Part shown: piece after piece, positions 7,252 through 15,559 of the stretch
How positions within the stretch are numbered: the first letter of the stretch is position 1
Layout: every line of letters starts with the position of its first letter
NCBI GenBank assembly: GCA_021775105.1
Contig: JAJFIJ010000137.1
Location: 1 to 33,801 of the forward strand
DNA from: Rhodospirillales bacterium
Lineage (GTDB): Bacteria; Pseudomonadota; Alphaproteobacteria; Rhodospirillales; Casp-alpha2
Direction of reading: 5' to 3'
Length of the DNA: 33,801 nt
Notes under the pieces: generated by a model
The model's input: the letters and a program-made list of their open reading frames with translations, nothing else
Databases searched by the model: none
Told to the model about the DNA's origin: nothing
Made by a program: the position numbers and the translations under genes

Positions 7252-8673
7252 ATGACACCGAACGACCGGGAACGAAACGTCAGTCTGGAAGATATGGACC
7301 GTGACGGACTGTTCCACCCGAACACCGATTTGCGTGCTTTTGCACACGGCGAACTCGGCGACCCACACATAATCCAGTCAGCCGAAGGGATCCGGATACA
7401 GGACCAGCATGGCCGGGAGCTGATTGATGCTTTTGCCGGGCTGTGGTGTGTCAATGTCGGATACGGACGGACGGAAATTGCTGATGCCATGTATGAGCAG
7501 GCCAAGAAGATGGCCTATTACCATACGCATTGGGGCTTTTCGAACGAACCGGCAATTCGCCTCACTGATCGTGTTCTGAAAATGATGCCATCCGGCATGA
7601 GCAAGATATTCTGGGGCCTTCAGGGGTCAGACGCTCATGAAACCCAAGTCAAAATTGCCTGGTACTACAACAATGTTCTTGGTCGCCATAAGAAGAAAAA
7701 AATTATCTCCAGGGATCGTGGGTATCACGGGTTGACCATCATGTCGGGCAGCCTCACCGGCTTAAATGTATTGCACGAAACCTTTGATCTACCGATGGAC
7801 CGCGTTCGGCACACCATGGCTCCTTATTACTACTGGCGCCAGGATCGGACCATGGATGAACGCGCATTTTCCAAATTCTGCGCCACTGAACTTGATCGCC
7901 TGATCGAAGTCGAAGGCCCGGAAACCGTCGCCGCGTTTATCGCCGAACCAGTTGTTGGTGTCGGCGGCGTCATCCCCTCACCAGAAGGGTACTGGGAGGA
8001 AATTCAGAAAGTCCTGCGCAAGCATGATGTGTTGCTGATGGTTGATGAGGTTGTCTGCGGCTTTGGCCGACTGGGAGTAAATTCTGGCTGTGATTTTTAT
8101 GACATCCAGCCGGATATGATGTGTATCTCCAAAGGGCTAACCAGCGCCTATTTCCCATTGGCGGGTAGTGTACTAAGCGATAGCATTTGGGCAGTTCTGG
8201 AACAGGGTTCGGAAAAATTTGGACCATTTGCCCACGGGTTTACTTATGCTGCGCACCCTCTGGGCGCGGCAACGGCGCTGGCCAATCTTGATATTGTCGA
8301 ACGCGAAGGATTAATGGAAAATGTTCGTGACGTCGGCCCTTATCTTTTTCAACGCCTTCGAGACACCTTCGCTGATCATGAAATGGTCGGCGATATTCGA
8401 GGCGTCGGACTTCTTGCCTGCATCGAACTGGTGGCCAGGCGCGATGGCCCGACGGCGTTTGATCCAGACCTTGGCATCGGCAACCGTATCGCCATCGCGT
8501 GTCGGGCGGAAGGTGTCATTGTTCGCCCCCTCCCCCATGGAGACATTGTAGGTTTCTCGCCACCGCTAATTATCCAACGGAATGAAATCGATGAAATCAT
8601 CGCCCGCTGCAAAAAGGCGTTCGATGGCGTTGTTGATTCTATGATCCAAGAAGGCACTTGGAGGCCCAACTGA
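7252..8673 (+). CDS. Class III PLP aminotransferase (omega-transaminase-like)
   Basis: The 473-residue protein has the full class III aminotransferase pattern. These are LWCVNVGYGR near residue 65, the phosphate-binding GLQGSDAHE, the Trp/Tyr-rich HWGF and PYYYWR segments seen in beta-alanine or taurine:pyruvate enzymes, the PLP-nitrogen Asp in VDEVVCGFGR (about 265) and the Schiff-base lysine in SKGLTSAY (about K294). The ATG at 7252 has GGAG six bases upstream; a GTG at 7240 is in frame but less likely. It lies in the dehydrogenase operon, 34 bases after the beta gene. It probably removes or adds an amino group on a product of the oxidase using pyruvate or 2-oxoglutarate. The exact amine donor is unknown. 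Confidence 0.88.
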   Translation: MTPNDRERNVSLEDMDRDGLFHPNTDLRAFAHGELGDPHIIQSAEGIRIQDQHGRELIDAFAGLWCVNVGYGRTEIADAMYEQAKKMAYYHTHWGFSNEPAIRLTDRVLKMMPSGMSKIFWGLQGSDAHETQVKIAWYYNNVLGRHKKKKIISRDRGYHGLTIMSGSLTGLNVLHETFDLPMDRVRHTMAPYYYWRQDRTMDERAFSKFCATELDRLIEVEGPETVAAFIAEPVVGVGGVIPSPEGYWEEIQKVLRKHDVLLMVDEVVCGFGRLGVNSGCDFYDIQPDMMCISKGLTSAYFPLAGSVLSDSIWAVLEQGSEKFGPFAHGFTYAAHPLGAATALANLDIVEREGLMENVRDVGPYLFQRLRDTFADHEMVGDIRGVGLLACIELVARRDGPTAFDPDLGIGNRIAIACRAEGVIVRPLPHGDIVGFSPPLIIQRNEIDEIIARCKKAFDGVVDSMIQEGTWRPN

Positions 8674-8674
8674 A

Positions 8675-9637
8675 ATGACAAGAATTAAAAAACAAGGATT
8701 GAAGGGCGTATATCCAGCGACAATTTGCCCTTTGGACAGAGATCTGAAGATTAATGAAAACGAACTTGCTTCTCACATCTCAGGTCTTGATCAGATTTCA
8801 GGCGTCAATGGGTTCCTGATCAATGGTCATGCTGGGGAGAATTCTCTCCTGACCAGAGATGAGAAGCGTAGGGTCACAGAAATTTCGCGGAATTCCGTAT
8901 CCGATGACACCGTTTTGATTTGTGGGGTTAATTCCGAGTCGACCTCACAAGCAGCAATTCATGCCAAGGATGCAGCTCTTGCAGGAGCCGATGCGATTTT
9001 GGTTTTTCCGCCCAATTCATGGGCGATGTCAGTGTCGCCAGAGATGGTCGTGAGCCACCATGATGCAATCATTAATGCTGTCGATTTGCCAATAGTCCTG
9101 TATCAAGCTCCACACTTTCTTGGGCCGATGGCCTATTCACATGAAGTCATCTCAACACTTATAGCAATACCTCGAGTCATCGGGATTAAGGAAGGCAGCT
9201 GGGAAGTCTCGGCATACGAGGGCAACCGCAGGCTTGTCAAAACACTTGATCCGTCTGTTGCCGTTATGGCATCGGGAGACGAACATCTACTAACGACTTT
9301 TATCCTTGGAAGTGAAGGCAGCATCGTAAGTTTGGCGATTATCATTCCTGAAGTGATTATTGCTCTTGAAGAGGCTATCCGAAGAGATGACCTTGCCGCG
9401 GCCCTCGAGGCTCATAACATCATCTATCCCTTGGCAAAGGCGATTTATGGAACAGACCCCGGAAATCTTGCAACAGCGAGATTGAAGACCTGCCTGAAAT
9501 TACTTGGCCGACTAGAATGCGATGCTATGCGTTTACCTATTGGTCCCTTGTCTGATGATGAAGTCGTTAAGTTGCGCCAAGCGCTTTCGGAGTCCGGTAT
9601 ATTGGAAAATGACACCGATCAGATGATAAGCGCATAG
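8675..9637 (+). CDS. DHDPS/NAL-family lyase or hydratase (first of three in the window)
   Basis: The 320-residue TIM-barrel protein belongs to the dihydrodipicolinate synthase/N-acetylneuraminate lyase family. The Schiff-base lysine is K172 (GIKEG) and the catalytic tyrosine is Y143 (VLYQAP). The carboxylate-binding loop reads NGHAGE rather than the usual GTTGE, so a true DapA role is unlikely. Relatives next to hydroxyproline-type dehydrogenases act as Pyr4H2C deaminases, and others are 2-keto-3-deoxy acid aldolases. The start lies 1 base after the aminotransferase stop, with a GGAGG motif inside that gene's end. It is the last gene of the operon. Its sequence is distant from the other two DHDPS-family proteins in the window, which suggests a different substrate. 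Confidence 0.87.
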   Translation: MTRIKKQGLKGVYPATICPLDRDLKINENELASHISGLDQISGVNGFLINGHAGENSLLTRDEKRRVTEISRNSVSDDTVLICGVNSESTSQAAIHAKDAALAGADAILVFPPNSWAMSVSPEMVVSHHDAIINAVDLPIVLYQAPHFLGPMAYSHEVISTLIAIPRVIGIKEGSWEVSAYEGNRRLVKTLDPSVAVMASGDEHLLTTFILGSEGSIVSLAIIIPEVIIALEEAIRRDDLAAALEAHNIIYPLAKAIYGTDPGNLATARLKTCLKLLGRLECDAMRLPIGPLSDDEVVKLRQALSESGILENDTDQMISA

Positions 9638-9665
9638 ATTAGTTTGAAACAACCGGATAGCCGTC

Positions 9666-10304
9666 TCAGGAGCCTGTAACGATCTTGAGAACATCCTTCT
9701 CGATATTCTTCAAGTGGCGCAAAATTGCCTTCTCTGCAGCCCGGGCATTCCCATCTGAAAGAGCCTTTAGAATTGAAAGATGCTCGTCTGCATCAGCGTC
9801 GGCACGATCAAAGGGACGGCCTATTTCAAATAACTGCGTTGTAATTCGAAGCCGTCGTATATTATCGGCCAGCACTTCATTTTTCCCGACTTCTGCCAGC
9901 CAGTCATGTAAATCACTATCCAGGTGCCAGTGCGCTGCACCTCGGACATCTTCTTTCAGCAATTCCTGGATGCGTTCTTGAAAGGCCTGGATATCAGCCT
10001 GTCCTGCCTTGCCAATTGCCAAACTAGCCGCCTTGGTTTCCAGATATTGACGGACTCTCAGACTTTGAAAATACTCAGTAGCATTGACTTGCCGCACGGC
10101 AAATGAACGGCCCTTTTTCTTAACCAGAAACCCCGCGCCCTCTAGTCGAACCAGAGCTTCCCGCAGCGGGGTTCGGGTTGAACCAAGTATCTTTGCAAGC
10201 TGACTTTCAACTAGCACATCCCCACCCGCCAATTGGCGGTTAACGATCATGTCGCGGACTTTTAGAAAAGCTTTGTCGGAAAGAGAATCGTTGTTATTAT
10301 CCAT
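9666..10304 (-). CDS. GntR-family transcriptional regulator, FCD subfamily
   Basis: The 212-residue protein has an N-terminal winged helix (SQLAKILGSTRTPLREALVR, about residues 36-56) and a C-terminal all-helical FCD ligand domain. The metal-site residues of FCD domains are visible: Asp and His in LDSDLHDWL, His in DEHLSIL and His in ILRHLKNI. FCD regulators typically repress catabolic genes and are released by the pathway substrate or an intermediate. The gene converges on the dehydrogenase operon with only 28 bases between stops and no clear terminator. By position it probably controls that operon, and perhaps the divergent importer, through the AT-rich sites at 4180 and 10415. Confidence 0.9.
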   Translation of the reverse strand: MDNNNDSLSDKAFLKVRDMIVNRQLAGGDVLVESQLAKILGSTRTPLREALVRLEGAGFLVKKKGRSFAVRQVNATEYFQSLRVRQYLETKAASLAIGKAGQADIQAFQERIQELLKEDVRGAAHWHLDSDLHDWLAEVGKNEVLADNIRRLRITTQLFEIGRPFDRADADADEHLSILKALSDGNARAAEKAILRHLKNIEKDVLKIVTGS

Positions 10305-10545
10305 TGTATCTTCAGTCTATAAAAATAGCAGGCTACGGCAAGCCAGACCTAAATATTCTTCCGTTAAAAAGTAAAATAATTAATTAGAATTCTTTCGCCA
10401 ACTAGAATGACATAATTGTATATAATATATATATGATTTTAAAGATATTCTTACAGCTTTAACGATTTGGAACGTCAGTTAAATCTAGTTTTATGTCCGA
10501 TATTTATGATGCAATTCTGCCTTGTCAAAGGAATCTTTGTATTTA
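10305..10545. other. AT-rich non-coding region upstream of the GntR gene
   Basis: No coding sequence is visible. The region holds the promoter of the GntR gene and a near-palindrome, ATTGTATATAAT at 10415-10426 (five of six pairs). This contains the TATATAAT core also found twice in the 4180-4203 site. A GntR autoregulatory site here is plausible but unproven. Confidence 0.45.
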
Positions 10546-10765
10546 GGGCATTGTCACGTTAACTGGTAAAGGGTGAGGCTCGATTGCTTTCTGATTCAGC
10601 TCTTCACATAGTCACGGCTGCGGACCATGAATTCAGCACGTCACTTCCAAACTGCTTCATTGTCTTTCGGGAGGTGAGATTCCGTTGGTTATTGAAGTAG
10701 TTATAGAAGGCAGTGAAGATTGAGAGAAAACGCTTCGCAGATTTAACAGACTTGAAACGCTGCTG
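10546..10765 (-). pseudogene. Remnant of an IS6-family insertion sequence (transposase C-terminus and one end)
   Basis: Reading the minus strand down to a stop at 10604 gives QRFKSVKSAKRFLSIFTAFY followed by NYFNNQRNLTSRK. This is the characteristic C-terminal pattern of IS6-family transposases and aligns with the intact copy at 31203-31901 (MARFRDAKALQIFASI, then YNHFNHDRHLVPRN). About 50 codons are recognisable; the catalytic DDE core and N-terminus are missing. At 10546 the sequence GGGCATTGTCA resembles the element ends at 31145 and 31954 (GGGCACTGTCA and GGGCGATGTCA), which fits the expected right end of this fragment. It is therefore a decayed element that is not closely identical to the intact copy. 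Confidence 0.7.
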
Positions 10766-10845
10766 TTGACATTGTGATGTGTGGACAGCCTCTGCGTTGC
10801 AAGAGTTTTCTGATATTGCCTTAGATTGGCGTATTCGAAGTGTGA

Positions 10846-13812
10846 TCAAGTCGCAACCGGTGCCAGTCTCTCAAGTGCGAATGGACGAAGGTCGATCTCG
10901 CTCTTGCCGCAGGTAATCAACTCCGCGGTGGTTTTTCCCAGAATTGGTCCCATGGTAAAACCATTGGCGCCAACGGCATTGAAAAGACCTGGAACACCAG
11001 GAGCCTCACCGATAATCGGTGCGCCATCAATCGTCACTCCCGCCGCTGCCCAGGTGCGAATGACATTAAGGTCTTCAATTGCCGGGACCACCCGCTGGGC
11101 AATCCACAAGTTTCCGGCGATGGCATCGATAAGAGTTCTCGGCCGCCCGAGGTTCCGATCAAACCCGGCAAACCAGCCGCCGCCGATAATCAGATTGCCG
11201 TTGCTTGCCTGTTTCATGGTCAGATGACGGTGAGCGTGGGCGACCATGTGATCGAGCAACGGTTCGGCTGCTTCGGTGACGATCATTTGTTGCGGCGCAC
11301 TTTGCACCGGCAGCTCGAGCCCCGCAAGATTAGCCGTTGCCCGGCTCCACGCACCGGCGGCATTGACAATACGCTGGCAGCGTATCGGTCCTGCGCTGGT
11401 GCTGACCTGAAAACCCTTGCCGTCTCGTTCTATCGCAACGACCCGCGCGTCGGTCACAATCTCTGCGCCCCGGTCCACGGCGGCACGCCTCAAACCTGGT
11501 GTCGCCAGCAACGGATTGATTTTTCCCTCTCCTGGGCAAAATGCTGCGCCAATCATGCGTTCGGACACCGCCGGAGCGACACTTCTCAGCTCTTGCGGGC
11601 CAAGCAGCTCCATGTCGATTCCCATACGTTGTTCGGCCTCTGTTTTTTCTTTTAGAAAGGCCATGTCCTGTTCCGTTTCCGCGACCATCAAACCGCCCGT
11701 GATTTTGATTTCAAAATCGGCGTTCAGTTCCCGCTCGAGGGCCAGCCACAATTCGATTCCCAGCTTTTGCAGGCGCAGGGTCTGGATTGCAGGCGACGTT
11801 CCGGCGGCATCGGCGGCAGTGAAATCGAATGACAGCAATTGCAAATGCAAGCTACCGGCATTGCCGCCGGATGCCTGACCATTGATTTGACCGGCTTCAA
11901 CTACCAACACCTCTATGCCGCCGCGCGCGAGGAATAACGCAGTTGAAATTCCGACAATGCCACCGCCGATGACGAGAACATCAACATTTCTGTGATTGCC
12001 AACCCGCTCTCCGGTCGGATCTGCCTGTTTGGCCGATTCCGGTAGATCAACGATCTCCGGCTTATAGCCTCGCCATTCCGGCTGCTCTTTGATAAAGGAT
12101 TTCACAGGCACCGGTTTTATCGGATTCTGTGTGGCATATAACGGGTAGGAGGGTGACAGTGTATCCCGTTCCTTCAATCGCTGCACTGCCAACCCTGTGC
12201 AATACCGGCCCTGACAGCGACCCATACCGATGCGGCTCTGACGTTTCAGATTTCCGAGATCGCTGATGCCGGAATCTATCAATTCGTCAATGCGCCCGAG
12301 GGTAATGTTCTCGCAACGACAAATCATCGTTTCCGCCGCGGCGAGGGATAGTCCGGGGGAGGGTGTCTGAAACAGATTCCAAAGCGCCTTCTGGAATCGG
12401 TGGTGAAGCGAAAGATCGCGGTGAGCGGCAGGGTTGCGATCAACCGTGACCCCAAGATCGCCGAGAATGGCTTCGGCGGCAATTTGTCCTTCGCTCAAGG
12501 CGGCATGCGCACCGGCAAACCGACCGCCGTCACCGATAATGAATACCTCGGGTACTGAGCTTCGACCATCAGGATGGCGAACAGGGTTTGCTGTTCCGTT
12601 GTCCGCAAACGTGAAGTCACAGCCCAGCAATCGCGGCAGTTCGTTATTCGGCAGGAAGCCATAGCCAAGGCACAGAGTATCGGCTTCAAGCCGTTTCGCG
12701 CGATCATGGTCTATTGAGCCATCACCATTGATAGGTGCGATGACAGCCGCCCGCAACCGCTCTTCTCCTTCGGCTTCCAGAATATGGTGCCCGTATAATA
12801 CCGGCACACCGGCGGCCTTCAGGGCGCGGAGATACTTCACACCGCGCATTGTCAGTGACGGCCCATGCACAAAGCTGTTGATGCTTTCAACGATTCGTCC
12901 GGGAAATGGTGAAGGTGCGGATTCCGCCAATGCCACAACGTTCGCCCCGGCGGACATCAATTCTGCAGCCAGTTGGAAATTCAGCGGCCCATTGCCGGCG
13001 ATCACAATGGCCCGTCCGGGCGCTGTCCGGTAAGACCGCAGCAGCCCCTGCGCGGCACCGGTCATCATCACACCGGGCAGGGTCCAGCCCGGAAAAGCAC
13101 AGGGCCGCTCGTAGGCCCCTGCGGCAATGACCACTCTTTTTGGAGAAACCCGCCTGGACCTGTCGCCAGCATGCATGACAATTTGATAATGACCGTCTTC
13201 GATTCGCTCAACGCCCCAAACGGTTGCGCCGGAAATGATCTCTGTTCCACTCTTTTGAACGCCTTCGATTAACCTGGCGCCATCCGCATATTGACTGTCG
13301 GGAGGTTCTGCCTCGGCAAATGCGTGCGAGGTTGCCAATTGCTTGAAAAACTGTCCGCCCGGATCAGGCCTTTCATCGGCCACCATAATGGAAAGTCCGT
13401 AGCCTGAAAGTCCATTTGCCGCGGATAAGCCAGCAGGACCGGCTCCGATGATCAAGACGTCAACTGTTTCAGTAGACTCCGACGTGGAGGCCTCGTCAGC
13501 GAGGCTTGGTTGTGTGGCGACAGGAGAAAGATAGTCGAGAGAGCGTACGCTTGACCCATCCGCCGCTTTTGTCAGACAGGCGCGAACACCAGCCCCGCCA
13601 TCCACCGAAACCATGCACTCAAAACAGGCTCCCATGCCACAGAACAGGCCGCGACCATGACCATCCCGGTCGCGCCGAAACGCCCTGATGTCGGAGGCCG
13701 TAAGCGCGGCGGCAATGGACTGCCCGTCGATGCTTTTAACGTCGGTTCCATCGAACGTGAATGTTATTTTCCGGCCCCTGCGATGAAAACGGGGATCGCC
13801 TGAAAGAGTCAT
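10846..13812 (-). CDS. Single-chain gamma-alpha-beta fusion of an opine/hydroxyproline-type dehydrogenase
   Basis: This 988-residue protein contains in one chain the three modules encoded separately at 4367-7217. Residues about 10-95 are a Fer2_4 domain (C58, C63, C66, C79). Residues 117-460 are an FAD/NAD(P) oxidoreductase (IIGAGPAG at 121-128, second fold near 270). Residues 490-550 are a BFD-type [2Fe-2S] domain (C498, C500, C533, C538). A Pro-rich linker spans about 555-608, and residues 611-988 are a DAO-family amine oxidase (VIGGGIVG at 614-621). No frameshift is needed. It should oxidise a secondary amine, with the DAO module as catalytic site and the rest relaying electrons. It follows the M20 gene by 26 bases, so hydrolysis of an N-acyl or amide compound may feed it. 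The Shine-Dalgarno is weak. Confidence 0.9.
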   Translation of the reverse strand: MTLSGDPRFHRRGRKITFTFDGTDVKSIDGQSIAAALTASDIRAFRRDRDGHGRGLFCGMGACFECMVSVDGGAGVRACLTKAADGSSVRSLDYLSPVATQPSLADEASTSESTETVDVLIIGAGPAGLSAANGLSGYGLSIMVADERPDPGGQFFKQLATSHAFAEAEPPDSQYADGARLIEGVQKSGTEIISGATVWGVERIEDGHYQIVMHAGDRSRRVSPKRVVIAAGAYERPCAFPGWTLPGVMMTGAAQGLLRSYRTAPGRAIVIAGNGPLNFQLAAELMSAGANVVALAESAPSPFPGRIVESINSFVHGPSLTMRGVKYLRALKAAGVPVLYGHHILEAEGEERLRAAVIAPINGDGSIDHDRAKRLEADTLCLGYGFLPNNELPRLLGCDFTFADNGTANPVRHPDGRSSVPEVFIIGDGGRFAGAHAALSEGQIAAEAILGDLGVTVDRNPAAHRDLSLHHRFQKALWNLFQTPSPGLSLAAAETMICRCENITLGRIDELIDSGISDLGNLKRQSRIGMGRCQGRYCTGLAVQRLKERDTLSPSYPLYATQNPIKPVPVKSFIKEQPEWRGYKPEIVDLPESAKQADPTGERVGNHRNVDVLVIGGGIVGISTALFLARGGIEVLVVEAGQINGQASGGNAGSLHLQLLSFDFTAADAAGTSPAIQTLRLQKLGIELWLALERELNADFEIKITGGLMVAETEQDMAFLKEKTEAEQRMGIDMELLGPQELRSVAPAVSERMIGAAFCPGEGKINPLLATPGLRRAAVDRGAEIVTDARVVAIERDGKGFQVSTSAGPIRCQRIVNAAGAWSRATANLAGLELPVQSAPQQMIVTEAAEPLLDHMVAHAHRHLTMKQASNGNLIIGGGWFAGFDRNLGRPRTLIDAIAGNLWIAQRVVPAIEDLNVIRTWAAAGVTIDGAPIIGEAPGVPGLFNAVGANGFTMGPILGKTTAELITCGKSEIDLRPFALERLAPVAT

Positions 13813-13838
13813 GCTCGTGTTCCGGTTATCGAAAAGGA

Positions 13839-15008
13839 TTACCCATCATTGGCTAATCCCAGAATATCCGCAACCACGCCTTTCAGGATCAATGCGCTCT
13901 CGGTAACTTTGTCGATCTCAACGGATTCGTTGCTGGCGTGACCTTCAGTGCCTATTCCGGGGCCGAAATTGACAATCTCTATTCCATCGTCGGAGAAATA
14001 ACGACCATCACTGACGCCGATAGCGCTGGTAAAGGACGCTGGCGATCCGGTGTGGGCCTGAACGGCCTGGCGTAATGCCTGCACCAAGGAGCCATCGTCA
14101 TCACCAATGAAGCCATTGGTTCCCCGTATTTTTCTCATTGATACCATTTCCTCAGGCTCGCCTGTCCGGGTGACTATCCCCCGGAGTTCTTCGAAGGCCT
14201 GATCAACAGTTTCGCCGGGCAATAATCTGCGGTCAATTTGTACAAGGCAGCGGCTGGGAACAACATTGGTGTTAACCCCGCCCTGAAAGAGTCCGAGGTT
14301 CATAGTCGACCGCATGACACCTTCCACACGTCCGGTTAGCCGAGAATTCATTTCTCTCTCAATGGCAGAGCATACCCGCATCATCCGGGAAATTGCATTG
14401 TCGCCGTCTTCGGGGGCTCCGGCATGGGCAGGTCGTCCAAAAGTTTCAATCTCGGTCCACAGCACACCGCGCTCGGAAACAATCAAGGCGTTGTCTGTGG
14501 GCGCGCCCAGCAAAAGCAAGTCCGGTTTAACCGCACCACTCTCGCGCAAGTAGGCCATACCATTTTCGTCGAGGCTTTCTTCGTCTGTAACGAAAGTGAA
14601 AACAACTTCACCTTTTGCCGGGCCGCCGTGCCTGGCGATTTCTTCCGCTAACCAAAGCTGGGCAGCGCCGCTGCTTTTGCAATTGGCGGCCCCCAAACCG
14701 AAGACCTTGCCGTCAGAAATATGTGCCTCAAAGGGTGGATGTTTCCACAATGTCGCATCACCAGCACCAACCGTATCGATATGCGTGTTGAATACGAGTG
14801 ACGGAGACCCCGTTCCCATACGGGCGACGACATTATCGAGACCTTCCTTGCGTGTGTGAATGACAACTTTGTAGCCAGCGGTTTCCAGAATGTTGGCGAT
14901 ATAGCGGGAAATCTCAGTTGAGTTCCCCGGTGGATAAGCTGTTGGAATCGCAATAAGATCGCTCAGGATACCGATGATCCGTCGATCTATATTCGAACTA
15001 CTGTTCAC
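13839..15008 (-). CDS. M20-family metallohydrolase (ArgE/DapE-like) with altered metal ligands
   Basis: The 389-residue protein has the M20 two-domain pattern. The first metal motif NTHIDT (H76, D78), the catalytic Glu pair in TDEES (E143/E144) and a C-terminal metal His (GHASNES, H357) are present. A dimerisation lid domain lies between about 185 and 295. Two usual metal ligands are changed: the bridging Asp of the GxGAxDxK motif is N109 (GLGAANCK), and the Glu of the EPT motif is A169 (LGAPTD). The enzyme may bind one metal or have shifted specificity. The start is GTG with GGGAG about 9 bases upstream. It is first in an operon with the fused dehydrogenase, suggesting it releases the amine substrate from an amide or acyl precursor. 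Confidence 0.85.
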   Translation of the reverse strand: MNSSSNIDRRIIGILSDLIAIPTAYPPGNSTEISRYIANILETAGYKVVIHTRKEGLDNVVARMGTGSPSLVFNTHIDTVGAGDATLWKHPPFEAHISDGKVFGLGAANCKSSGAAQLWLAEEIARHGGPAKGEVVFTFVTDEESLDENGMAYLRESGAVKPDLLLLGAPTDNALIVSERGVLWTEIETFGRPAHAGAPEDGDNAISRMMRVCSAIEREMNSRLTGRVEGVMRSTMNLGLFQGGVNTNVVPSRCLVQIDRRLLPGETVDQAFEELRGIVTRTGEPEEMVSMRKIRGTNGFIGDDDGSLVQALRQAVQAHTGSPASFTSAIGVSDGRYFSDDGIEIVNFGPGIGTEGHASNESVEIDKVTESALILKGVVADILGLANDG

Positions 15009-15094
15009 GACTTTATACTCCCGCTCGGTTCATGGTATAGCTTACCCAGCACTATGGGTTTACACGTCCGGAAATTTTCGTGCAAGATACCAGC

Positions 15095-15559
15095 ATGCAA
15101 CAGAACCTGTATTTCGAGGATGTCGTCGTCGGCGACGAGGCAAAAACATCCACCCGCAAGGTCACCCGCGCCGATATTCTGACCTTCGGCGACATCACCT
15201 ATGATCATCATCCGCTGCATACGGACGACGCCTTCAGCCGGGAGATGGGGTTTGATGGAATCATTGCTCACGGCCTATACGGATTGTCTCTCATGCAGGG
15301 CTTGCAATCAGAATTGAAGCTCTACGAGAAGACCTCCATCGGTTCGTTGGGATGGAACAACGTTCGCTTCTCCAAACCCTTGATGCCCGATGATGAGGTC
15401 TATGTGCGGGTTCGATTTACCCATAAACGCGAAAGCAAAAAGCTGGATCGGGGCATCGTCACCGAAACTTTCTCACTGATCAACCAGCGTGGCGAAGCGA
15501 TCACGGAAGCAGAACACGTGACGCTGCTGAAGCGCCGGCCAGCTGAAGGTGAAGGTTAA
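15095..15559 (+). CDS. MaoC-like hot-dog dehydratase
   Basis: This roughly 154-residue single hot-dog protein matches the MaoC dehydratase family: NLYFEDVVVGD at the N-terminus, then the active-site helix motif with the Asp and His of DHHPLHTD (about residues 37-42 from the ATG) and GFDGIIAHGLYG. Such enzymes hydrate enoyl-CoA or enoyl-acid substrates. The ATG at 15095 fits the family start; a GTG at 15080 is in frame. It is divergent from the M20 gene across about 86 bases and converges on the CoA-transferase gene, whose stop codon overlaps its own. A role downstream of the CoA-transferase in processing an acyl-CoA is inferred. Confidence 0.85.
   Translation: MQQNLYFEDVVVGDEAKTSTRKVTRADILTFGDITYDHHPLHTDDAFSREMGFDGIIAHGLYGLSLMQGLQSELKLYEKTSIGSLGWNNVRFSKPLMPDDEVYVRVRFTHKRESKKLDRGIVTETFSLINQRGEAITEAEHVTLLKRRPAEGEG

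Noticed and set aside
8675-9637. Calling the DHDPS-family genes dapA
   Set aside because: Three copies lie in catabolic operons, two with altered carboxylate loops, and none is near lysine biosynthesis genes; a DapA label would be misleading.
10551-10563. The 13-base match TTGTCACGTTAAC with 30815-30827
   Set aside because: Several 13-base matches are expected by chance in a window of this size, and the second copy is the coding end of a GntR gene.
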